A DNA stretch of 64,000 nt from NCBI GenBank assembly GCA_964370855.1, contig CAYJMF010000002.1:1-64000 (forward strand), read 5' to 3'. The notes under the pieces are model-generated. The model searched no databases. It was not told where the DNA came from and saw only the letters and a list, made by a program, of their open reading frames with translations. Shown here piece by piece: positions 58,488-64,000 of this stretch (position 1 is the stretch's first letter; every line of letters begins with the position of its first letter). Source of the stretch: JAKLKS01 sp964370855. GTDB taxonomy: Bacteria > Planctomycetota > JAJSAM01 > JAKLKS01. Position numbers and translations under genes: made by a program.

Positions 58488-60116
58488 CTACGGAGTCTTG
58501 CGGAGCGTGAGTCGGTAGGGGCCGCCGGAACGGCCCGGGGCCTTCACCTCGACGTAGTACCAGCCGGTCTTGCGGATCCGCTGCTTGAACGATGTGGAGG
58601 CGCCCCGCGCGTAGGCGACGACCGAGCCGGCGCGGACCGCGAGCGCGGTGATCTCCGTGACCCGTACCGTGCCCGGGCGCCAGAGCGCGATCGTGGTCTT
58701 CTTGCCGGACGGGCCGGCCAGCTTCACTTCGACGCCCTGGCCCGCACGAAGGTACGTGCGGTACACGTCGCTCCGGTCGTCGAAGTAGTCGATCGTGGCG
58801 GCGATCGTGTGCTTCGTCCCGTAGAGGGTGCGCGCCTTCGAGCCGGCGTCGTCGTTCGGCTCGAGGCGGTCGGCACGCGGGAGCGGCGCGCCGAGCGCGC
58901 TCAGCGCTCGCTGGACGTCCAACCGCCCGTTGCCCGTGGCGGCGTCCCGTCCGGCCGCGCCGATGTCGTCTGCGTACGACTCGAGCAGCGCCGCCACCTG
59001 GCTGGCGTGGAGCCCGGGGCGCTCGGCCAGGAGGAGCGCGGCCGCCGCCGACACGAGCGGTGCCGCGAACGACGTCCCCTGACCGGAGCGAAGGTGGTTG
59101 AGCGCGCACATCGAGTAGCCGGGCTGCGCGCACGCTGGGTCCGTCAGGTCGAACGGGAACGTCGAGATGATTCCCGACCCCGGCGCCGCGACGTCGTTGA
59201 AGACCGGGTCCCGGTTCGAGAACGCGGGCGTCTTCCCGTCCTGCGTGAGCGCGCTCACGCCGACCACGTGCGGCAGCGCGGCCGGGTAGCTCGCGTACGG
59301 GTACGGGCAGACCACGTCGCAGTTCCCCGTTGCGGCCACGATCACGGCCCCCTTGCCGACCGCGTACTCGATCGCGGCGTGCTCGAGCGCCGAGTACGTG
59401 TCGTTCGCGGGCGTCTTCGGGTCGCGGCGGCCCCCGAGGCTCAGGTTGATCACCCGGGCGCCCTGGTCGGCGGCCCAGCGGATCGCCTCCGCCTCGGCCT
59501 CGATCGAGATCCGCCCGTCCTGGTCGACCACCTTCGCCACGACGAGCTCGACCGGGAAGCCGGCCCCGGCGATCCCGAGCCCGTTGTCCATCCTCGCCGC
59601 GATCTCGCCCGCGACGAGCGTCCCGTGCCCGATCGTGTCCTCCGTCGCCTTGCCGCGCACGAAGCTGCGGGACGCGACGATCCGACCGGCGAACTCCGGG
59701 TGCGACCCGTCGATCCCGGAGTCGACGACGGCGACCCGCACGGGCGGGAGCTCGGGGCGCTCGGGCCAGTAGTCGAGCGCGCGGATCGCGCTCAGGTACC
59801 ACTGGAAGACGATCAGCGGGTCGGTCGGGGTGAACGTGATCGAGCGGGAACGGCGGATCGCCTCGACGTACTCGATGCCGGGGAGCCCCGCGAGCGCCGA
59901 CACCGCCGCGTCCCGGTCGGGGACGGCGACGACGATCGCGTCGAGAGCCCAGAGGCTCTGGTCGACCGGCTGGCCGGTGAGCTCCTCGACCAGGGCGGCG
60001 ACCTCCTCGAGCGACGCGCCCTCGGCGACGCCGATCGCCACACGACCGGGTGAGGCGACGGCAGGTGCCGCGAGCGCGAGCGCCGCGAGCAGCGGGGCGA
60101 GATACGCGAGCCTCAC
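58488..60116 (-). CDS. Secreted subtilisin-like (S8) serine protease
   Basis: A 542-residue exported protease. Signal peptide (1-21, ending PAVA), an inhibitor-I9-like propeptide (about 25-95), then the S8 domain with catalytic Asp in VAVVDSGIDG, His in IGHGTLVAGE and Ser in GQGTSFAAPLVSAAA. The oxyanion Asn is in AATGN. A C-terminal prepeptidase-type beta domain (about 420-540) ends RLTLRKTP. Cys pairs in CDVVC and CAQPGYSMC may form disulfides. GTG start overlaps the stop of the SpoIID-like gene. Confidence 0.93.
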   Translation of the reverse strand: MRLAYLAPLLAALALAAPAVASPGRVAIGVAEGASLEEVAALVEELTGQPVDQSLWALDAIVVAVPDRDAAVSALAGLPGIEYVEAIRRSRSITFTPTDPLIVFQWYLSAIRALDYWPERPELPPVRVAVVDSGIDGSHPEFAGRIVASRSFVRGKATEDTIGHGTLVAGEIAARMDNGLGIAGAGFPVELVVAKVVDQDGRISIEAEAEAIRWAADQGARVINLSLGGRRDPKTPANDTYSALEHAAIEYAVGKGAVIVAATGNCDVVCPYPYASYPAALPHVVGVSALTQDGKTPAFSNRDPVFNDVAAPGSGIISTFPFDLTDPACAQPGYSMCALNHLRSGQGTSFAAPLVSAAAALLLAERPGLHASQVAALLESYADDIGAAGRDAATGNGRLDVQRALSALGAPLPRADRLEPNDDAGSKARTLYGTKHTIAATIDYFDDRSDVYRTYLRAGQGVEVKLAGPSGKKTTIALWRPGTVRVTEITALAVRAGSVVAYARGASTSFKQRIRKTGWYYVEVKAPGRSGGPYRLTLRKTP

Positions 60117-61699
60117 GTGGCGTTCACGGTTAGCGCGGGGCTGGCCCCGGCGGCGAGACCGGCCGTGGCACCGACGCGGGCGCGGTAGGTCCCGGGCGCG
60201 GGGCGAAGCTTCACGGAGAAGCGCCCGTCAGCCCTCACCTCGGCCGAGGCGACGCCGCGCCAGGCCTCGCCGTCACGCCGCTGGATCGTGACGGAAGCCC
60301 CCGTCAAGCCTGGCTCGACCGAGCCCTCGAAGGCGCGGCGCGCCGCGGTCAGGCTCACCCGCGGCTCGACGTACACCGTGACCGGCGCACCCTTCCCGGA
60401 GGGGAGCCGGAGGCGGTAGGCGGTTGTGACCGCCGGTTTCACAGTCAGGGCGACCCGCCCGCCCGCGGCCGCCGCCACCGTGCGCAGGGCCGCCCAGGCG
60501 CCGCCGGCCGGCTTCGCCTCGAGAACGGCGCTCCCGGCCCCGGCCAGCTGGCCCCGGAGCTTCACCCTCTGACCGTAGACGACCCGGCGTGCGGAGGCCG
60601 TCAGGGCGCCTTGCGTCTCGATCGCGAACCACGTCGAGCGCAACCCGAGCGCGGTGCGCATCGCCGAGCCGGAGACCTCGGTCGTGCCGCCGGTGCCGGT
60701 CGCGATCACCGACGCGACCCTACCGGATGCGTTCAGCTCCACGGTCAGCCCCGTGAGCGCATCGGGGAGCTTCGAGCCGAGCTTCGCCCGCAGCTCGGCC
60801 TCCGTGAAGGTGACGGGCCCCCAGCGGTGGAAGGGCGAAACCTCCGCGTCGTAGGGATCCTCGACCGACACGAGGTAGGGAACGGGCTCCGAGCCCGCCC
60901 AGGCGTCCTCGATCGCGGCCGTCCGCCCGCCCGAGCTGGCGGAGAAGAACGTCCAGGCGATCTTCCCCTCGTAGCGCACGACGATGCGCTTCGTGGCGGC
61001 CACTGCCGCGTTCGTGCGCGGGTCCTCTGCGACGATGCCGCCGTAGACCTGGCTGCGCGTGTCCGAGTACACGTCGAACGCGCCGTCCGTCCTGCGGCTG
61101 GCGAGCGCGTAGGTGCGCGCCGCGATCGCCTGCACCGCGAGCGCCTCCGGGTGCCACTCCGCCGGCATCTCGCCGGCGATCACGCCCTTCACGTACTTCT
61201 CGAGGCCGAGGTCGTTGACGGCCATGAGGCCGCTATCCGAGACGCTCACGACCAGCGCGCCGCCGTAGGCGCGCACCAGGCGAAGCGGGCTCTTGCCCGG
61301 CAGGAAGCGGACCGGCGAGGCGAGCTGGCGAGGCCCGCCGTTCCCCGTCATGACGAGCCGGGAGTCGATCGTGTACGTCCCGGCCGGAACGTCGACCGTG
61401 CCGTTCGCATCCGTGACCCGGAACGGGGCCTGCGAGCCGATGTCGAGCGACTGCTTCCCCGAGGCGAGCAGCACCCGGATCCTGGCCTTGCCGGTCAGTC
61501 CGAGCTCCGTCCCCGGGTAGTAGTGGGCGAGGATCTGCGCGTGCGTCCAGCCGTGCTCGGCAAAGCCGCGGGCGCCGTACTGGGCCATGCCGACACCGTG
61601 TCCCCACCCCTGGCCGGTGAACGTGAACGTCGCGGCGGCAGCCGCGCCGGAGGCGGCGAAGGCGGTGGCGAGGGCGGCGAGGGTCAGCAGGCGGCGCAT
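60113..61699 (-). CDS. SpoIID/LytB-domain secreted protein
   Basis: A 528-residue exported protein. Signal peptide (1-22) then FTGQGWGHGVGMAQYGARGFAEHG at about 26-50 and ILAHYYPGTEL, the GHGVGM motif being N-terminal as in actinobacterial SpoIID/LytB proteins. The SpoIID core follows with YVKGVIAGEMPAEWHPEALAVQAIAARTYALA (about 165-196) and FFSASSGGRT. The C-terminal 160 residues form two beta-rich domains. SpoIID is a lytic transglycosylase acting on denuded glycan; here it likely remodels the wall rather than serving sporulation. ATG at 61699. Confidence 0.88.
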   Translation of the reverse strand: MRRLLTLAALATAFAASGAAAAATFTFTGQGWGHGVGMAQYGARGFAEHGWTHAQILAHYYPGTELGLTGKARIRVLLASGKQSLDIGSQAPFRVTDANGTVDVPAGTYTIDSRLVMTGNGGPRQLASPVRFLPGKSPLRLVRAYGGALVVSVSDSGLMAVNDLGLEKYVKGVIAGEMPAEWHPEALAVQAIAARTYALASRRTDGAFDVYSDTRSQVYGGIVAEDPRTNAAVAATKRIVVRYEGKIAWTFFSASSGGRTAAIEDAWAGSEPVPYLVSVEDPYDAEVSPFHRWGPVTFTEAELRAKLGSKLPDALTGLTVELNASGRVASVIATGTGGTTEVSGSAMRTALGLRSTWFAIETQGALTASARRVVYGQRVKLRGQLAGAGSAVLEAKPAGGAWAALRTVAAAAGGRVALTVKPAVTTAYRLRLPSGKGAPVTVYVEPRVSLTAARRAFEGSVEPGLTGASVTIQRRDGEAWRGVASAEVRADGRFSVKLRPAPGTYRARVGATAGLAAGASPALTVNAT

Positions 61700-61787
61700 A
61701 TCGAGGCGTTTCGGCCCGGGTACCTCGGACGGAGGGTAGCGCAAGCTCGTTAGGGATTCTTGATCCCTGGTTCGCCGGGCGACCGGG

Positions 61788-62783
61788 CTATCCCTGCGCC
61801 AGGCGCCGCCCGTACTGGCGCTCGGCGTAGGCACGGAAGTGCTCCCCGGAGCGCAGGGGCTCCCACCAGTCGCGACGCGTGCGGTACCACTCGACGGTCT
61901 CCGCGAGCCCGTCCTCGAACGTCCGCTCCGGCCGCCACCCGAGCGCATGGAGGCGGGCCGAGTCGAGCGAGTAGCGCCGGTCGTGCCCCGGGCGATCCTC
62001 CACGTGGCGAAGGAGCTCGCCCGGGGCGCGCGTCAGCGCGAGGATCCGCCGCGCGACGTCGAGGTTCGCGAGCTCGCAGCCCCCGCCGACGTTGTAGACG
62101 CCGCCCGGCTCGCCGCGGCGCAGGACGAGCTCGATCGCGGCGCAGTGATCCCCGACGTGGAGCCAGTCGCGGGTCTGGTGGCCGTCGCCGTAGAGTGGCA
62201 GCGGCTCGCCGTCGAGCGCGTTCGTGACGAACAGCGGGATCAGCTTCTCCGGGTACTGGTTCGGCCCGTACGTGTTCGAGCCGCGCGTGATCGCGGCGTC
62301 GACGCCGAACGTGCGCACGTGGGCCAGCACGAGCAGATCGCCGCCCGCCTTCGAGGCCGCGTACGGGCTCGAGGGCCGGAGCGGATCGGACTCGACCGAC
62401 GACGCTCCCGGAGAGACGTCGCCGTAGACCTCGTCGGTCGAGACCTGGACGAGCCGCACACCGGCCGCGCGGGCATGCTCGAGCAGCACGTAGGTCCCGT
62501 GCACGTCGGTGTGGATGAACTCCGCCGCGCCGAGCAGCGAGCGGTCGACGTGCGTCTCCGCCGCGAAGTTGACGATCGCGTCGCACCCGGCCGCGGCGCG
62601 TTCCACGTCCGCCGGGCTCGCGATGTCGCCGTGGTGGAACTCGTGCGGGACGCCCTCGAGGTTCTTCGGGTTCCCGGCGTAGGTCAGCTTGTCGAGGACG
62701 ACGACCTCGTCGCCGCTCGCTGCGAGCCGGCGAGCGAAGTGGCTGCCGATGAAGCCGAGGCCGCCGGTGACGAGTACGCGCAC
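61788..62783 (-). CDS. rfbB: dTDP-glucose 4,6-dehydratase
   Basis: A 331-residue extended SDR enzyme, second step of dTDP-L-rhamnose synthesis. NAD motif VTGGLGFIGSHFARRL; VNFAAETHVDRSL; STDEVYGD with the active-site DE pair; YAASKAGGD with the YxxxK pair; and RGSNTYGPNQYPEKLIPLF. A GTG start at 62783 follows the rfbD stop by 11 nt. The 90-nt gap to the SpoIID-like gene holds nothing I recognise beyond its likely promoter. Confidence 0.95.
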   Translation of the reverse strand: MRVLVTGGLGFIGSHFARRLAASGDEVVVLDKLTYAGNPKNLEGVPHEFHHGDIASPADVERAAAGCDAIVNFAAETHVDRSLLGAAEFIHTDVHGTYVLLEHARAAGVRLVQVSTDEVYGDVSPGASSVESDPLRPSSPYAASKAGGDLLVLAHVRTFGVDAAITRGSNTYGPNQYPEKLIPLFVTNALDGEPLPLYGDGHQTRDWLHVGDHCAAIELVLRRGEPGGVYNVGGGCELANLDVARRILALTRAPGELLRHVEDRPGHDRRYSLDSARLHALGWRPERTFEDGLAETVEWYRTRRDWWEPLRSGEHFRAYAERQYGRRLAQG

Positions 62784-62794
62784 GGTGGGGGATG

Positions 62795-63622
62795 CTACCG
62801 GGCGTCGAGCCGGGCCAGGCAGGCCGCGAGGCCGTCACGCCAGTGCGGCAGTCGGGGCGTGCCCGGGCGCTCGCTGCGCAGCACGGAGCAGGCCGGGCGC
62901 GGTGCCGGGCGGCCGAGCTCCGCGGTCGAGATCCGCTCGACCCGGCAGGGGAGACCCGCCTGCTCGAAGATCGCCTCGGCGAAGTCGGCCCAGGTGCAGT
63001 CGCCGCCCGCGGCGAGGTGGTAGAGACCGTAGGGGAGCGAGACGAGCTCGCGGGTCGCCCCGGCCAGGTGGCCCACGTAGGTGGGTGAGCCCCGCTGGTC
63101 GGCGACGATGCGGACGCTCTCGCGCTCCGCGCCGAGCCGGAGCATCGTGCGGACGAAGTTGTGCCCGGTCGGCCCGAACAGCCACGAGCTGCGCACGACC
63201 CAGCCGTCCCGCACCTCGAGCTCGCCGTCGAGCTTCGTCCGCCCGTACACGGAGAGCGGATTCGGCGCGTCCGACTCGACGTACGGGCTCCCCTTCGTCC
63301 CGTCGAACACGTAGTCGGTCGAGTAGTAGACGACGGGGGCGCCCAGCCCGACGACACGCCGCGTGCCGAGCACGTTCGCTGCGAACGCGCCGTCCGGGTC
63401 GCGCTCGGCGCCGTCCACATCGGTCCAGGCCGCGCATTGGAGGACGAGATCGGGCGGCGTCAGCCCCGGCGGCGCGGGCCCGGTCACGTCGAAGCCGCTG
63501 CGATCGCGCGCGTCCGCCCAGGGGAACGCCTCGGCGAGCGCCGCCCCGAGCTGCCCGCGCGCCCCCGTCAGGAGGACGCTCGGGAATCGCGCTCTGACAG
63601 GATCGGGGTCGTCGTGCTCCAC
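62795..63622 (-). CDS. rfbD: dTDP-4-dehydrorhamnose reductase
   Basis: A protein of about 275 residues that reduces dTDP-4-dehydro-L-rhamnose with NADPH. LLTGARGQLGAAL near the N-terminus, CAAWTDVDGAE, YYSTDYVFDGTKGSPY, VYGRTKLDGE (YxxxK) and RSSWLFGPTGHNFVRTML are typical RmlD blocks. The start is uncertain: GTG 63622 overlaps rfbC by 55 nt, and ATG 63649 is also in frame; nothing usable lies closer to the Rossmann motif. Confidence 0.92.
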   Translation of the reverse strand: MEHDDPDPVRARFPSVLLTGARGQLGAALAEAFPWADARDRSGFDVTGPAPPGLTPPDLVLQCAAWTDVDGAERDPDGAFAANVLGTRRVVGLGAPVVYYSTDYVFDGTKGSPYVESDAPNPLSVYGRTKLDGELEVRDGWVVRSSWLFGPTGHNFVRTMLRLGAERESVRIVADQRGSPTYVGHLAGATRELVSLPYGLYHLAAGGDCTWADFAEAIFEQAGLPCRVERISTAELGRPAPRPACSVLRSERPGTPRLPHWRDGLAACLARLDAR

Positions 63623-64000
63623 AGGTGCCTGACCCGCGGGTCGTCCCACGGGAGCGTTCGCTCGTCCGGGCTCGCCGGGTCGTACTCCTCGGTGACGTGG
63701 TAGGAGAACAGGCAGTCGGTCAACGCCTCGAAGCCGTGCGCGTGGTGCCCCGGGACGTAGACGGCGAGCGGATTCTCGTCGCCGATGTCAATCGAGAACG
63801 CCTCGCCGCTCGCACGGTCGAGCACGACCACGCGGGCCATCCCGGCGAGGCACGCGAACAGGTCGTCCTGGCCGCGCTCGTGGTAGTGGAGGCCGCGGAT
63901 CACGCCCCGCCGGGAATAGGAGAGGTTCGTCTGCACCGTCCGGCGCGGCAGCAGGCTGTCGCGGCGCAGCTCGCAGAACCAGCCCCGCCCGTCCTCGTGC
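63568..64000 (-). CDS. rfbC: dTDP-4-dehydrorhamnose 3,5-epimerase, 5' end outside window
   Basis: The C-terminal 143 residues of a RmlC cupin. In frame to the window edge it reads HEDGRGWFCELRRDSLLPRRTVQTNLS, then SRRGVIRGLHYH with the catalytic base His, VVVLDRASGE, VYVPGHHAHGFEAL and LFSYHVTEEYDPASP. The wording VQTNLSYSRRGVIRGLHYH leaves no doubt about the family. The gene continues beyond base 64000. Its stop lies inside rfbD, giving the order rfbC-rfbD-rfbB on the minus strand. Confidence 0.93.
   Translation of the reverse strand, partial: HEDGRGWFCELRRDSLLPRRTVQTNLSYSRRGVIRGLHYHERGQDDLFACLAGMARVVVLDRASGEAFSIDIGDENPLAVYVPGHHAHGFEALTDCLFSYHVTEEYDPASPDERTLPWDDPRVRHLWSTTTPILSERDSRASS

Overview
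The window is a high-GC stretch of a bacterial chromosome, most likely from an actinobacterium and plausibly of the class Thermoleophilia; it looks like a draft or metagenome-derived scaffold. The actinobacterial hallmarks are the fhaA-fhaB-pstP-rodA-pbpA-pknB cell-division and signalling cluster, an ANTAR response regulator with a HisKA_2 kinase, a complete suf operon with SufU and a divergent SufR, and frequent GTG/TTG starts. The class assignment is inference. One 100-N gap is present and appears to be a scaffolding artefact.

Layout. 1-3767 (minus): Calvin-cycle operon cbbR-cbbL-cbbS-prk, with the first 15 codons of a probable transketolase at the left edge. 3789-8766: a GAF-sensor kinase and ANTAR regulator pair, two small proteins, and glnA behind a leader that contains an intrinsic terminator. 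8835-11061: an HNH nuclease and two envelope-type proteins. 11207-21063 (plus): a morphogenesis cluster with a polytopic Ser/Thr kinase, two FHA proteins, PP2C phosphatase, RodA/FtsW, transpeptidase, PASTA kinase and D-Ala-D-Ala ligase, mostly joined by 4-nt stop/start overlaps. 21060-23185: gabT, dcd, and an intergenic region with a repeat and a candidate small transcript. 23249-32991: the suf region (Rieske, sufU, sufS, a CtpE-like P-type ATPase, sufD, intein-containing sufB, sufC, divergent sufR). 33084-36966: tatA, tatC, an amidohydrolase, a TPR membrane protein and a Usp-like membrane protein. 36971-41710 (minus): an A2-type cytochrome oxidase operon with a tandem Usp-like protein inside it and a diheme cytochrome c at its end. 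41815-45688 (minus): MFS transporter, quinone oxidoreductase-like enzyme and amidase with a small partner. 45726-52755: FmdB-type zinc ribbon, a truncated photolyase, and a run of oxidoreductase/epimerase genes ending in RraA-like and FG-GAP proteins. 52860-54504: a Fic protein with an operator-like palindrome, and tRNA-Lys. 54561-58484: a UDP-N-acetylhexosamine uronic-acid cluster. 58488-61699: a secreted subtilase and a SpoIID-like protein. 61788-64000: dTDP-rhamnose genes rfbB, rfbD and partial rfbC.

Together the genes suggest an aerobic organism with CO2-fixation capacity (RuBisCO plus phosphoribulokinase), a caa3-like oxidase branch, twin-arginine export, and surface polysaccharides containing rhamnose and amino-uronic acids. 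Many genes lacking a Shine-Dalgarno sequence have a TANNNT hexamer 6-10 nt upstream of the start codon, which points to widespread leaderless transcription. The most interesting signals are the overlapping-hairpin glnA leader together with an ANTAR antiterminator, the SufB intein, the face-to-face sufR/sufC promoters inside one palindrome, a family of Usp-like domains around the oxidase genes, and a promoter followed by an almost perfect anti-SD complement in an intergenic region.
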